Assembly: GCA_017302835.1 (NCBI GenBank)
Contig: JAFLCC010000016.1
Coordinates: forward strand, 1 to 64,000
Direction of reading: 5' to 3'
Length of the DNA stretch: 64,000 nt
From: Deltaproteobacteria bacterium
GTDB taxonomy: Bacteria; Bdellovibrionota; Bdellovibrionia; Bdellovibrionales; Bdellovibrionaceae
The notes under the pieces are model-generated. The model worked only from the letters and a program-made list of their open reading frames with translations. It was not told the origin of the DNA and did no database searches. The position numbers were made by a program, and so were the translations under genes. This document shows, one piece after another, positions 15,908 to 25,479 of the stretch (positions are counted from its first letter, which is position 1; every line of letters begins with the position of its first letter).

Positions 15908-16305
15908 ATGTAATCAAATCGGTGACTGCGCGGATGGCACCATCTACGCGGGAATTTCCCCTGACACTTCAGCGAAAATGTTCGCCACCCGATGTGATTA
16001 TGGACAGACCTGGAATGGTTCTGCTTGCATTGGTTCAAGACTTCCTCAGAATTGGAATAATGGAACGACAAATTGGACAACGACTGGGTATAGCAATCAC
16101 AACACCGGTAAAGCAAATTCAGCTGGCTTATTTGCAAGTGCTGATGCTGGCTCTCCCTATGCAGCGGCTACGATTTGTGAAAACCTGAGTCAGGATGGCC
16201 ACACAGATTGGTATTTGCCATCGAAAAATGAATTAAACATCAAAGAACAACGCCTTCTTTGTCCGTTGTGCGAGGAGATAACTTTTTCTTTTATTTCCTT
16301 AATCA
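15908..16305 (+). pseudogene. DUF1566 tip-domain duplicate, internally deleted
   Basis: From about 15925 the sequence is over 90 percent identical to 14567-14870 of fibre 1: DGTIYAGISPDTSAKMF, then WNGSACIGSRLPQNW, then DGHTDWYLPSKNELNI. At 16241-16244 it jumps to the equivalent of 15001 (AGAACAACGCCTTCTTTGTC) and resembles the fibre 3' flank after that. About 130 bases of the domain are lost, and the junction shifts the frame so the normal FFVRC end is not read. No signal peptide or fibre shaft is present. A scar of a third fibre locus or a silent donor cassette. Confidence 0.8.
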
Positions 16306-16375
16306 TTTTTACTTTTTTGATTCCCACAGTGGAGCGGGGACGCGGAGTTTTTAAAAAAAAAATACCTTGTTTTTT

Positions 16376-16410
16376 ATATTTCACACGTTAACATTTTAAG
16401 TGTGAAATAT
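16376..16410. promoter_or_regulatory. Inverted repeat over a GTG start
   Basis: ATATTTCACAC (16376-16386) and GTGTGAAATAT (16400-16410) are perfect 11-bp arms with a 13-bp spacer. The right arm contains the GTG start of the next gene (16402). Could be an operator or a translation-blocking mRNA hairpin. Confidence 0.5.
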
Positions 16411-16887
16411 ATTTATATTCTTTTAATTTTTATCGGTTCTACTGCTTTTGCCACAATTGACATTGGAGTTGGAACTTCCAGTTATACTTCAGGGCGAGCC
16501 GCACCTACCTTGGCCTTAGGGGTTGATACGGGAAACTGGGGCCTATTGTACAGAAGCGTTGGCGTTCAAACGACTATTTATTCTCAAAATTCTTGGACTA
16601 TCGCAGGCATTAAAAATATTTACGCTGAAAAAATGGGCATCACAACAGCATTCATGGGTGCTGGTCTTGGCACTTGCTATATTTTGCGTTCTTATAGACA
16701 ATCACCTTCCTCGACCACAGATTCCTATAATGAAACTGTCATAGGTCCCCATTTGCTATTTAAAATTCAATTTGGTCCTGCCTTTTTGGCTTTTGATACT
16801 CTCCTTGGGCTCTCTACAAATATTGTTCAGCATATTTTACTGAATTTTCAAGATGTCTCGCATATAACATTTGGGATTTCGTTGTGA
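16402..16887 (+). CDS. Outer-membrane barrel-like protein
   Basis: A 161-residue protein from a GTG with a signal peptide (MKYIYILLIFIGSTAFA) and alternating glycine/aromatic strands such as IDIGVGTSSYTSGRAAPTLA and WGLLYRSVGVQTTIY, ending VSHITFGISL. The pattern of amphipathic strands and the ending fit a small outer-membrane beta-barrel. No ribosome site is obvious; the start lies in an inverted repeat. The next gene overlaps it by four bases (GTGA), and a metalloprotease follows in the same coupled way. Function unknown. Confidence 0.65.
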   Translation: MKYIYILLIFIGSTAFATIDIGVGTSSYTSGRAAPTLALGVDTGNWGLLYRSVGVQTTIYSQNSWTIAGIKNIYAEKMGITTAFMGAGLGTCYILRSYRQSPSSTTDSYNETVIGPHLLFKIQFGPAFLAFDTLLGLSTNIVQHILLNFQDVSHITFGISL

Positions 16888-17279
16888 AATTATTAGTTAT
16901 TCTGATTCTTTCTTTTTTTATTTTCTCTTTAAACTCTGTAAATGCCGAGCCAATGCAAAGCCGCATTGGACATCTGTACTGGGGATTAGGTCCTAACTTT
17001 GGCCTTTTAGGAAATGCTCGCTTAGGTTTTGGAAGCGTGGAATTAGGGGTTCTGCAAAATACAGGATTTGGGATCGTGTATGTGAATAGAACTCAAACGT
17101 CTTTGTTTTTTCAAATTGGCGCCCTGACGACTGATGGTGGCGGCGGTATCATTGGCGGGGGCGGTATGGAGTGGAATACAACCTCTTTTTTTAGATGGAG
17201 AACAGATATCACGGTCAGCACTGACAAAGCTTTTCAAACTCAGGGGTTTGTTAGCTTCGGGGGAGTTTTCATTTTATGA
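16884..17279 (+). CDS. Small barrel-like envelope protein
   Basis: A 131-residue protein with signal MKLLVILILSFFIFSLNSVN (cleavage near NAE) and a glycine-rich, strand-like mature part: HLYWGLGPNFGLLGNARLGF, then FFQIGALTTDGGGGIIGGGG, and a hydrophobic end GFVSFGGVFIL typical of outer-membrane strands. The GTG start overlaps the preceding stop by GTGA, and its own TGA overlaps the ATG of the metalloprotease. Probably a second envelope component of the same three-gene unit. Confidence 0.65.
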   Translation: MKLLVILILSFFIFSLNSVNAEPMQSRIGHLYWGLGPNFGLLGNARLGFGSVELGVLQNTGFGIVYVNRTQTSLFFQIGALTTDGGGGIIGGGGMEWNTTSFFRWRTDITVSTDKAFQTQGFVSFGGVFIL

Positions 17280-17974
17280 ACAAGCTTACAAAATTTTTTA
17301 CATGGCTTTTCATTCTTTTGATGTCTTTTGGTTTTCGTGTGTTTCCTGGTAAGTGGGATGTTTCAAAATCGGACCCTACTATCTGGATAAAACTATGCAG
17401 TGGCTCAGCGATAGTCGAAGAAAATGATATTACCGAAAATGACCCCTTGGCCGGTATTTCAGGATTAACTTTCAATCAAGTTATTCAATCTGTGATCGAT
17501 GATTATAATAATGTTCCCAGCTCTTATTTAAGATTAGCACTTTATCCGTCTGATCCTAACAATCCAGGGACTCCTGCTGCAGGCGATTCATCCTTTACGA
17601 CGGCTTTGGCAGAAAAAAGAACGATCGAAATTTGCTTTGGCGAAACCAATCCCACCGCTGGCATTTCTGGAGGCTATGCTCAACCAAAATACGAAGGTGG
17701 CAATCTTATTGGCTGTAACATTCAGGCAAAAAGTGAATACGCCAAAAAAGCTAAATTCTTAACCCATCTTTTAACACATGAACTAGGACATTGTTTTGGG
17801 CTTATGCATCCTCAAGAGGGCACTAAATCTGTTATGTCGTATTTTTACAAAGATCTGATACTGCGCTTAAAAAATGATGACTATGCAGGGCTTTCTTATA
17901 AATATCCTGAGGATGATGAATACTCTAAAGAGTCCTACACTATGGGTCTTTCAGGATGCTCCCCCAAGAACTGA
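17276..17974 (+). CDS. Matrixin-like zinc metalloprotease, secreted
   Basis: A 232-residue protein with a hydrophobic N-terminus (FFTWLFILLMSFGFRVFPG) followed by a metzincin-type domain. Zinc motif HELGHCFGLMHPQEG at about 167-181 (HExxHxxGxxH), then the Met-turn SVMSYF near 186. Before it, TIEICFGE and the Asp-containing region resemble matrixins. The size fits a minimal catalytic domain without propeptide. It is the last gene of a coupled operon with two barrel-like proteins, suggesting export or display together. A role in digesting envelope protein of prey or host is inference. Confidence 0.85.
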   Translation: MNKLTKFFTWLFILLMSFGFRVFPGKWDVSKSDPTIWIKLCSGSAIVEENDITENDPLAGISGLTFNQVIQSVIDDYNNVPSSYLRLALYPSDPNNPGTPAAGDSSFTTALAEKRTIEICFGETNPTAGISGGYAQPKYEGGNLIGCNIQAKSEYAKKAKFLTHLLTHELGHCFGLMHPQEGTKSVMSYFYKDLILRLKNDDYAGLSYKYPEDDEYSKESYTMGLSGCSPKN

Positions 17975-18719
17975 TTTTTGAGTCTAGACTCTGATCCAGA
18001 TTCTATATTATTCATAGACTATTTTTAGACAACTTTTATTTTTTTAAATGAAATTTAATATTACGCTTTACAAATACAGCTAGAGTTTTTCGAATGTCTT
18101 TTTATAAAATGCTAAGAGAAAATTTAGCAGCATTATTAGAACCAGTGGGTGGTTCTGTTTTGTGTGATGGAAACGACTAGTCATGAAATGGCCAATGTCG
18201 TTGCTAAAACTGAAAAGCATTCGGAGAGTTTGTTAGATCAAGCAAAGCATCTTCAAGAAATTACGAACACCTTGTCTTTCGTCGTCGTTCATAGTAAAAA
18301 TTAACAACATTAAATTCGAGTTTAGACTAAGTTTTAAAATTAGTTTATACTTAGTACCTTTCAATCAAGTATTTCCTTTGTGTCGTCACTTTCAATATTA
18401 CATGAATATTACATGAATATTATATGAAAATTACTTTAAGAAAAGTGGTAAGATTCTTCACTTTAGAAATAGTTGCAGTTGAAAATCTCCACATGAAAGT
18501 CCAAACTTTCCCCAATTGTAAATTGTAAGTGACTGAAACCTCTTGAAAAAAGTCGGCATCCCTATTGCTTTGTTACACTTCTCAAATACAGCCACTTAAG
18601 AGGCACGAACGCTTTCTAAAGGTGGATTTTTTGTTGAAGCAATCTTCTTGGAGGCTTTAGAGGATACTTCAAGTTTCCCAGTTGAACTGTAATAAAAAAA
18701 ATTTAAAAAAGGAGAAAAA
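17975..18719. other. Long intergenic region with one gene remnant
   Basis: 745 bases. The only recognisable content is the chemotaxis-protein tail at 18167-18304. AATATTACATG-like units repeat three times at about 18392-18428. The rest shows no gene or strong structure. Confidence 0.6.
18167..18304 (+). pseudogene. Methyl-accepting chemotaxis protein, C-terminal remnant
   Basis: METTSHEMANVVAKTEKHSE, then SLLDQAKHLQEITNTLSFVV and a TAA at 18302. The pattern HE..NVV.KTE..S..LL.QA..L..I...LSF.V is the tail of a receptor signalling coiled coil. No upstream sensor or HAMP sequence is joined to it. Leftover of a deleted gene. Confidence 0.5.
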
Positions 18720-19256
18720 ATGACAAAGATTCTAGTGGTTCTGTCAGTATTAGTTTCTGTGGGTCTTTCAATTTCTGCATATAGTTGGACGACGACTCAA
18801 GATGCTGCAAGTAGACTGGGTGCCGAGCAAGTTAGAGAGATTACTTTCGACAAAAACTCAAGTAACCTTTCCGATTCTCTAAAAAAAGATATCAGGGAAG
18901 TAATAAATGAGGCATCTCAAAAAGGGAAGATTGTTGAAGTGAAAATTTTAGCCTGGTCCGATAAAGAATACCCTCCAGAAAATGGGAAACAAACAAAACA
19001 AGAAGTTGGCCTTGCAAAAAACCGTCTTAAAACACTTAAAAAGTTTTTAAAAGATGAGTTAAAAGTTTCGAATGTTGAAACTCACAACATGACAGAACGT
19101 CCGAATGCACTACAAAAATTACTTAACACCAATGATGCCAAAGTAAAAACTGCAGCAGAATCAACAGGTGCTGCTCCGACTGACGGCAATACGGGATTAT
19201 TTGAAATGAAAGCACAGGCCTCAAAAGCTTCAATCATGGTATTCATGAAAAAATAG
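18720..19256 (+). CDS. OmpA-like periplasmic protein
   Basis: A 178-residue protein with a signal peptide (MTKILVVLSVLVSVGLSISA, mature part from about YSWTT). The middle follows the OmpA C-terminal fold: REITFDKNSSNLSDSLKKDI for the first strand and helix, VEVKILAWSDKEYPP for the second strand, LAKNRLKTLKKFLKDELKV for the helix that holds the NxxLxxxR-type residues. The usual peptidoglycan-binding Asp/Arg pair is only partly kept, so binding of cell wall is likely but not certain. AAAAAGGAGAAAAAA precedes the ATG, a strong ribosome site. Confidence 0.75.
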   Translation: MTKILVVLSVLVSVGLSISAYSWTTTQDAASRLGAEQVREITFDKNSSNLSDSLKKDIREVINEASQKGKIVEVKILAWSDKEYPPENGKQTKQEVGLAKNRLKTLKKFLKDELKVSNVETHNMTERPNALQKLLNTNDAKVKTAAESTGAAPTDGNTGLFEMKAQASKASIMVFMKK

Positions 19257-19339
19257 GAATTATTTAAATTCTATTCAATTCCATTCCATTCTTTGCGGAG
19301 TCTCTTGGAATATGGGTTCGATGATTTTTTTCAGAGCCT

Positions 19340-19747
19340 TTACTTGTTACACCATGAAGCCTTACCAAAAAATGTTCCGTTATTAGAGTCATCAACACCT
19401 ACACCTAAATCATTATTTTTATATGTAAATAAATAAAAATTTGTTGTTTTATTTTTGAACAAACCTGTATAGCTCATCACGGATGCAAGATTTGATTCAG
19501 TTATTCCAGAATAAGTGAAATATCCTCCAGTCGTAGGGAGACTATTAGATTTAATGTTCGACATCTCTACAGGCGCTTTCGGGAATTGAGAAGAAATAAA
19601 AGTTAGCTTCCCATCAAACATATTCACAGTTAGCGTGAATTTATTTTTATTGTTAAAGTCGCAAACACTCAATTGCGAGTCTTTAGCAAATGAAAATGAG
19701 GATAACAAAAGAGTCATAGCCAAGGGTAAAAATAGTTTCTTGTTCAT
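19340..19747 (-). CDS. Small secreted protein, unknown
   Basis: A 135-residue protein with a clear signal (MNKKLFLPLAMTLLLSSFSF, cleavage after FA). The mature chain starts KDSQLSVCDFNNKNKFTLTV and ends FFGKASWCNK; two cysteines near the two ends could form a disulfide around a beta-rich domain. AAAGGAGAA before the ATG at 19747 fixes the start over an in-frame start at 19777. No family recognised. Likely periplasmic. Confidence 0.75.
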   Translation of the reverse strand: MNKKLFLPLAMTLLLSSFSFAKDSQLSVCDFNNKNKFTLTVNMFDGKLTFISSQFPKAPVEMSNIKSNSLPTTGGYFTYSGITESNLASVMSYTGLFKNKTTNFYLFTYKNNDLGVGVDDSNNGTFFGKASWCNK

Positions 19748-19986
19748 AAATTCTCCTTTATAAAATAATAATTCCACGGGATTTATCTCCCACTTTTCAG
19801 TCTGTAAGATTAATCAGTAAGATTAAACTGGAGCGTAATATAAATTATTTCTTTAAGGTTTTCACCTGTAGAGATTTAGACAGAATGACAATTTGGGCGC
19901 GGCTCAGGCCCCGGCACGCAGTGGCGCTACCTTCTCTACCAGAACGTTGGGTTAGGTTACATTACATGCCAAAACCAGTGGTCAGA

Positions 19987-20415
19987 TTATTTTGCTTTTA
20001 ATTTTTCGCCTAAGATTTTTAGTTTTCCTGCAATTTCATGCATTTCGTCGGTATTTCTGAGGTTTAAGGGTTCATCAAATTTATTGCTAATTAAGCTTTC
20101 GACATATCTGTTGATGGCAATGAAAGGACCTACAAAACGGTGAGTGATGATTAAACTTGAGAAAAAAGTCACAATAAAAGACATCAGAAAACAGATGATC
20201 CCAAGCTGAATCGTAAAATCAGTCATGTTTTTTAATAGCCCCATATCAATTTCATAATCAGCTTGAGTTGAAGTAAAACTTTTAAGCTGATAAACAAAGA
20301 TTAAATTGGTTAATAATATAACACCAGAGACAAACAAGGAATTTAATATGGCGTACTTAAATTGAATTCGGGGATTGGATACAAAACCAAAATAATTTCT
20401 AGCAGGGCTTGCCAT
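19987..20415 (-). CDS. Two-helix membrane protein with HAMP-like domain
   Basis: A 142-residue protein with two membrane helices (YAILNSLFVSGVILLTNLIF and LGIICFLMSFIVTFFSSLII) followed by a HAMP-type segment: HRFVGPFIAINRYVESLISN, then the charged linker and LRNTDEMHEIAGKLKILGEK. It resembles the membrane and HAMP parts of chemoreceptors or sensor kinases but has no output domain. Stand-alone HAMP proteins of this kind are common in Bdellovibrio-like genomes (general impression, not checked). A signal-relay role is possible. Confidence 0.75.
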   Translation of the reverse strand: MASPARNYFGFVSNPRIQFKYAILNSLFVSGVILLTNLIFVYQLKSFTSTQADYEIDMGLLKNMTDFTIQLGIICFLMSFIVTFFSSLIITHRFVGPFIAINRYVESLISNKFDEPLNLRNTDEMHEIAGKLKILGEKLKAK

Positions 20416-20450
20416 TAAATTCCTCCAAACAAATTTAATTCTATAGTTTA

Positions 20451-20581
20451 AGAGCCTGACCCCAAAAGGTCAGATACAAGGCGTGATTCCGTCAAAAAAT
20501 TCGTGGAGGCTTACTTTATGTAAGTTGGAACGAATTTTTTGACGGGCCAACGAAGTAGATGACCCTTTGGGGACAGGCTCT
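20451..20581. repeat. 131-bp imperfect palindrome
   Basis: The outer arms AGAGCCTGACCCCAAAAGGT (20451 on) and the complementary sequence ending CAGGCTCT at 20581 pair with few mismatches. Inner arms CCGTCAAAAAATTCGT and ACGAATTTTTTGACGG are perfect, and a small TTAC/GTAA stem closes the centre. There is no open frame. It lies between gpmA and the HAMP gene. The size and structure fit a dispersed hairpin element (REP/BIME- or MITE-like); it could also end gpmA transcription. Confidence 0.8.
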
Positions 20582-20588
20582 TTAAAGT

Positions 20589-21335
20589 CTAATTTTTTTT
20601 ACCTTGGTTAGCAACAGATTGAATGGCTTTTTCTACCTCTTCAGGATCACCTAAAAATTTCTTAGAAATTACTTTAAAGCTTTCGTCCAGCTCATAAGAA
20701 ATGGGAATTCCTGTTGGGACGTTGACTTGCATGATTTCTTCAGGACTGAGACCCTCTAAATTCATAATTAAGGCTCTTAAAGAGTTCCCATGGGCCGCAA
20801 TTAATACTTTTTTGTTCCTTTTTAAATCGGGAACAATTTTTTCAGTCCATAGAGGAATAAATCGAGCGACGGTGTCTTTCAAGGATTCAGAACCTGGTAG
20901 GTCCTTCAATGCCACATTTTTATAACGAATATCATTTTTTGGATGCCGGGCATCCGTTAGGCTCATTTCCGGGGGGGGAACATCATAACTTCGGCGCCAA
21001 ATTTTAACTTGTTCCTCGCCATGTTGTTGAGCCATTTCCGATTTATTCAGGCCTTGCAAATTTCCATAATGTCGTTCATTCAAACGCCACTCCTTTAGGA
21101 CAGGCAGCCATACTTGATCTGTTTCTTCCAATATAAAATCTAAGGTCTTAATTGCCCGCTTCAATACGGAGGTATAGGCCACATCAAAAATAAGGTTCTC
21201 TTTTTTTAAAGCCTGACCGCCCTTTTTTGCCTCCATCATTCCTTTTTCTGATAATCCAACATCATGCCAACCTGTGAATCTGTTTTCTTGATTCCAAATA
21301 CTTTCCCCGTGTCTAACAATAACTAATTTATGCAT
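20589..21335 (-). CDS. gpmA: 2,3-bisphosphoglycerate-dependent phosphoglycerate mutase
   Basis: A 248-residue glycolytic enzyme interconverting 3- and 2-phosphoglycerate. The phosphohistidine loop is [17 protein letters not shown] with His9; [13 protein letters not shown] near 86 holds the catalytic Glu; [11 protein letters not shown] near 182 holds the second His. Length and the [13 protein letters not shown] segment match the cofactor-dependent family of about 248 residues. Cytoplasmic. Divergent from sucA; the two share a 177-bp AT-rich gap. Confidence 0.96.
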   Translation of the reverse strand: MHKLVIVRHGESIWNQENRFTGWHDVGLSEKGMMEAKKGGQALKKENLIFDVAYTSVLKRAIKTLDFILEETDQVWLPVLKEWRLNERHYGNLQGLNKSEMAQQHGEEQVKIWRRSYDVPPPEMSLTDARHPKNDIRYKNVALKDLPGSESLKDTVARFIPLWTEKIVPDLKRNKKVLIAAHGNSLRALIMNLEGLSPEEIMQVNVPTGIPISYELDESFKVISKKFLGDPEEVEKAIQSVANQGKKN

Positions 21336-21512
21336 ATTTTTTCCTCATTCTTCTTCTGGTCCAATACTTGGCTTCAATCTAGTATAATAAATAAAAAAAT
21401 CAAGATACAATAACGTTTGTTATAAAGATCTTGTAAGTCATAGAGCATTAACTAGTGACGAATACATGACTCTTTGAAAAATTGTTCTGAAATCAGAAAG
21501 GAACCACCCTCC

Positions 21513-24242
21513 ATGAGTTCAATCACCCATGCCAATTTACAATATATTGAATCCCTCTACCAGGATTACCAGGCAAATCCTGAATCTGTTTCTCTTGAAT
21601 GGAAACGATTTTTTGAAGGTGTTGATTTTGTTCAAGGTGGCGCCCTTGGGCTTTCTGAGAAAGAATTGGATGTCTATCATTTGATTCAAGCTTATAGAAA
21701 TTATGGTCACTTCGAGGCTTCGCTTGATCCCTTATCTAACACGCCCCCTTCGAGTGAACAGCTCTCACTCAAAAAATTTAATCTCAATGAAAAAGATTTA
21801 GAATCTAAATTCCAAATCGGCAGTATCGTTGGCAAACCCAACGCCAGTCTCAAGCAAATCATAGCTCATTTAAGATCGGTTTACTGTGGACGCTTGACGG
21901 TCCAGTGTGCCGAGGCTCTGCCCGAAGTTCGCAATTGGTTTATCAAAGAATTTGAAATTGAAAATCCGAAATTTAAGCTCACTCCTTCAGAAAAAAAAGA
22001 AGTCTTTCATTCTGTAGCCAAAACAGAAGCCTTGGAAAAATTTATCCATACCAGGTACGTGGGAACAAAGAGATTTTCAGTTGAAGGTGGCGATTCTTTA
22101 ATGCCCATGTTAGAAAGCTTGGTCCAAGAATGCACGACACTTAAAGCTGAGGAAATCATGATTGGCATGGCCCATCGAGGGCGTGTAAATGTGCTTGCAA
22201 ATTTTATGGGTAAGGGTCTTGAATATATTTTTGCTGATTTCAATGGACCTACCGAGCTGGCTGAACCCATTGATGATTTTGATGGAGATGTTAAATACCA
22301 TTTGGGTTATGTCGCTCAAAAAGAAACTCCCAATGGAGTGTGCCAGGTGACCTTAGCCTACAACCCCTCACATCTAGAGGCCGTCAATCCTGTGGTTTTG
22401 GGGATGACCCGGGCGGCGCAAAGAAGACGTAAAGACACAAAGGAAAGAAAAAAAGTCATCCCTGTCCTGATTCATGGGGATGCCGCCTTTGCCGGTCAGG
22501 GTGTCGTGCTTGAAACTTTTCAAATGGCTCATGTTAAAGGTTATACTGTCGGCGGAACTCTACATATTGTAGTCGACAATCAAATTGGCTTTACGACCAA
22601 TCCTGAAAACCATCGGTCTTCCCACTATTCTTCCGATGTGGCGAAGGTCCTAGCGACTCCTGTGTTGCACGTCAATGGAGACGATGTGGAATCCTGTGTG
22701 CGGGCCATGAAGATGGCCTTGCGATTTCGTCAAGAATGGGGTCGCGATATGGTTATCAATATTGTTTGTTACCGTCGATTTGGTCACAATGAAGGGGATG
22801 AACCTGCTTACACTCAACCATTAATGTATGAAATTATTAAAACTCATCCCACCTTGCGCGAAATTTATGGAAAGCAATTAATCAGAGAAAATATCATTGA
22901 TCAGAAATATTTTGAGGATTTTTATCAGAAAAAAATCGATGACATTCAATTAGTCTATGAAAATACAAAAAAAACTCCACCCAAAAACAAACCCTATAAA
23001 TTTGATGGTTTTTGGAAAGGTTTCAGGAAGGGTTCGAAATCTGATCTCGAAAAAGAAGTGAACACTCAGTTTGATCTTAAAAAATTAAAAGAACTTTGCA
23101 AAATTATTTCTGAGGTTCCAGCAAACTTCACACCTCATCCTAAATTGGTGAAGGGTCTTCTTGAAACAAGAAAGTCCATGTCTGAAGGTAAACAACTTCT
23201 GGATTGGGGAACCGCCGAACTTTTGGCCTATGGGTCGTTATTATCTGAAGGAACCTCCGTCAGGCTTTCAGGACAAGATTGTGTCCGTGGAACTTTCACC
23301 CATCGCCATGCCGCACTTTACGATTTTAAAACAGGCGAATCCTTCAAGGCCTTAGATCAAATCAAAGGGGATAAGGTTGAGTTTTGTGTTTATGACTCCA
23401 TTCTTTCAGAATATGCCGTTCTGGGTTTTGAATATGGAAATGCCACCTGTGATCCTACCTTCTTAACTATTTGGGAAGCTCAGTTTGGTGATTTCTGTAA
23501 TGGAGCTCAAATTATCATCGACCAATTTTTATCAGCCGGAGAAGCGAAGTGGATGCAAATGACCGGACTCGTCTTACTTCTTCCCCACGGTTATGAAGGG
23601 CAAGGTCCTGAACACTCCAGTGGACGGTTAGAGCGATTTTTACAGCTCTGCGCCAATGGAAACATGCAGGTTATGAACCTGACAACTCCAGCTCAAGTTT
23701 ATCATGCATTAAGAAGGCAAATGAAAAGAGATTTTAGAAAACCCCTTGTTGTGATGTCGCCAAAATCTTTATTACGTCACCCCCGTGCGGTTTCCAGCTT
23801 AGAGGACCTAGCTCAAGGAAAATTCCAGGAAGTCATCAAAGATGATAGTGTTAAAGATAATAAAAAAGTAAAAACTCTCGCCTTTGTTTCTGGAAAGTTA
23901 TTCTATGAATTGCTTGAAGAAAAAGAAAAACAAAAAAAAGAGGATCTTGCCATTGTTCGCGTTGAACAGATTTATCCTTTTCCTGAAAAACAAATTTTAG
24001 AAGTGATCAAATCCTATTCTCAGTTAACCAGCGTGGTGTGGACTCAGGAAGAACCCAAAAATATGGGTTCTTACCAGCATGTTTATTTTAAATTTATGGA
24101 CATGTTCAAGAAAGAGAACTTAAATTGGAATTTGAAATATATCGGACGACCCGAAAGATCTAGCCCTGCCACAGGTTCAATCTATCGACACAAAACCGAA
24201 CAAAATGAAATCATTCAAGGTGTGATGAAGGAGTTAGTATGA
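21513..24242 (+). CDS. sucA: 2-oxoglutarate dehydrogenase E1
   Basis: A 909-residue thiamine-diphosphate enzyme that decarboxylates 2-oxoglutarate and passes the succinyl group to SucB in the TCA cycle. [20 protein letters not shown] at the N-terminus is the segment that binds the E2 core; [19 protein letters not shown] near 220, [19 protein letters not shown] near 325 (diphosphate-binding) and [17 protein letters not shown] near 420 are hallmark blocks; the C-terminal transketolase part has [13 protein letters not shown]. The ATG at 21513 is preferred to a TTG at 21474, since homologues begin just before NLQYIE. It overlaps sucB by ATGA. Confidence 0.97.
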   Translation: MSSITHANLQYIESLYQDYQANPESVSLEWKRFFEGVDFVQGGALGLSEKELDVYHLIQAYRNYGHFEASLDPLSNTPPSSEQLSLKKFNLNEKDLESKFQIGSIVGKPNASLKQIIAHLRSVYCGRLTVQCAEALPEVRNWFIKEFEIENPKFKLTPSEKKEVFHSVAKTEALEKFIHTRYVGTKRFSVEGGDSLMPMLESLVQECTTLKAEEIMIGMAHRGRVNVLANFMGKGLEYIFADFNGPTELAEPIDDFDGDVKYHLGYVAQKETPNGVCQVTLAYNPSHLEAVNPVVLGMTRAAQRRRKDTKERKKVIPVLIHGDAAFAGQGVVLETFQMAHVKGYTVGGTLHIVVDNQIGFTTNPENHRSSHYSSDVAKVLATPVLHVNGDDVESCVRAMKMALRFRQEWGRDMVINIVCYRRFGHNEGDEPAYTQPLMYEIIKTHPTLREIYGKQLIRENIIDQKYFEDFYQKKIDDIQLVYENTKKTPPKNKPYKFDGFWKGFRKGSKSDLEKEVNTQFDLKKLKELCKIISEVPANFTPHPKLVKGLLETRKSMSEGKQLLDWGTAELLAYGSLLSEGTSVRLSGQDCVRGTFTHRHAALYDFKTGESFKALDQIKGDKVEFCVYDSILSEYAVLGFEYGNATCDPTFLTIWEAQFGDFCNGAQIIIDQFLSAGEAKWMQMTGLVLLLPHGYEGQGPEHSSGRLERFLQLCANGNMQVMNLTTPAQVYHALRRQMKRDFRKPLVVMSPKSLLRHPRAVSSLEDLAQGKFQEVIKDDSVKDNKKVKTLAFVSGKLFYELLEEKEKQKKEDLAIVRVEQIYPFPEKQILEVIKSYSQLTSVVWTQEEPKNMGSYQHVYFKFMDMFKKENLNWNLKYIGRPERSSPATGSIYRHKTEQNEIIQGVMKELV

Positions 24243-25447
24243 ATATCGAAGTCAAAGTCCCAGCTGTTGGAGAATCGGTGACGGAAGCAACTATTGGAAG
24301 TTGGAATAAAAAAAATGGGGAGTTTGTTAAAAGAAATGATGTTTTATTGCTACTCGAAACAGATAAAGCCAGCGTTGAAGTGGTCGCTGAAAATGAAGGA
24401 ACGATTCAGATACTCGCGGCCGCTGGACAAGTTGTGAAAATTGGTGCCACCGTAGCCTCTATCGATACAGAGGGAAAAGCTTCGGCAACGACCACGGCAT
24501 CCTCCACTTTGGCATCGCCTACAGCGGCAACAGCTCCGACACAAACTTCAGCAACACTAAGTCCTGCGGTTCAAAGAATCGTCACCGAAAATAATTTAAA
24601 ACCTTCGCAAATTTCTGGAACGGGTAAGGACGGCAGATTGACTAAAGGGGATGTCTTAGCCGCCATCGATACAACGAAACAAGTGCCTGTACCTACGAAA
24701 GCGGCGGCGGTGAATTTATTTCCAACAAGCTCTCGACAAAGCAAGCAAGGGGATAAAAAAATTATTCCGATGACCACCATCCGCAAGAAAATTGCCGAGC
24801 GATTGGTTGAAGTGCAAAACACAGCGGCGATTCTCACCACTTTTAATGAAATTGATTTATCAAAACTCAATGAGATTCGAAATAAGTATAAAGATAAATT
24901 CAAAGAGAAATACGGAATCTCCTTAGGAATGATGGGTTTGTTTACCAAAGCGGCTATCGAGGCCCTTAAAGCCTACCCAGCCGTGAATGCTTTTATTCAG
25001 GGAACTGATTTGGAATATCATAATTATTACAATATTGGAATTGCAGTGAGCACCGAAAAAGGCCTCATGGTCCCTGTGATAAAAGACGCAGACCAGATGT
25101 CGCTACCAGAGATTGAAATGGCCATCAGAGAATTTGCTTTAAAAGCAAGGGATGGAAAAATTGGAGTCGATGATTTAACCGGTGGTACTTTTTCAATTAC
25201 CAATGGGGGTGTCTTTGGCTCTTTGATGAGCACTCCGATTTTGAATCCTCCCCAAAGTGCCATCCTAGGAATGCACAAGGTGGAAGATCGGGCCGTTGTT
25301 ATCAATGGTAAAATTGAAGTGAGACCTATGATGTACGTAGCACTTTCCTATGATCATCGGATTATTGATGGCAAAGAAAGTGTTAGTTTTTTGGTTAAGA
25401 TCAAAGAAGGGGTTGAAGATCCTGAAAGACTTCTCATTGGAATTTAA
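24239..25447 (+). CDS. sucB: Dihydrolipoyllysine succinyltransferase (E2)
   Basis: A 402-residue core enzyme of the 2-oxoglutarate dehydrogenase complex. Lipoyl domain 1-76 with the lipoylated Lys in [12 protein letters not shown] (about 43); Ala/Thr-rich linker about 80-104; E1/E3-binding domain at [20 protein letters not shown]; catalytic domain from about 175 with the CoA-transfer motif [16 protein letters not shown] near 372. Everything needed is present. The ATG overlaps the sucA stop, and lpdA follows 32 bases on, so the three subunits are made together. Confidence 0.97.
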   Translation: MNIEVKVPAVGESVTEATIGSWNKKNGEFVKRNDVLLLLETDKASVEVVAENEGTIQILAAAGQVVKIGATVASIDTEGKASATTTASSTLASPTAATAPTQTSATLSPAVQRIVTENNLKPSQISGTGKDGRLTKGDVLAAIDTTKQVPVPTKAAAVNLFPTSSRQSKQGDKKIIPMTTIRKKIAERLVEVQNTAAILTTFNEIDLSKLNEIRNKYKDKFKEKYGISLGMMGLFTKAAIEALKAYPAVNAFIQGTDLEYHNYYNIGIAVSTEKGLMVPVIKDADQMSLPEIEMAIREFALKARDGKIGVDDLTGGTFSITNGGVFGSLMSTPILNPPQSAILGMHKVEDRAVVINGKIEVRPMMYVALSYDHRIIDGKESVSFLVKIKEGVEDPERLLIGI

Positions 25448-25479
25448 GACGTCTTTCAAATTTAAGGAGAGCAAATAGA

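Noticed and set aside
15873-16391. The fibre-tip duplicate as a working gene of 172 residues
   Set aside because: No signal peptide, no fibre body, internal deletion with frameshift; the last 45 residues do not match any fibre end.
18392-18428. Short repeats as part of a CRISPR array
   Set aside because: Units are about 11 bp with no spacers. The tandem repeats at 8353, 30878 and 33566 are also direct arrays without spacers, and no cas genes are present.
21474-21512. TTG start 13 codons upstream for sucA
   Set aside because: No ribosome site fits, and family members begin close to [13 protein letters not shown].
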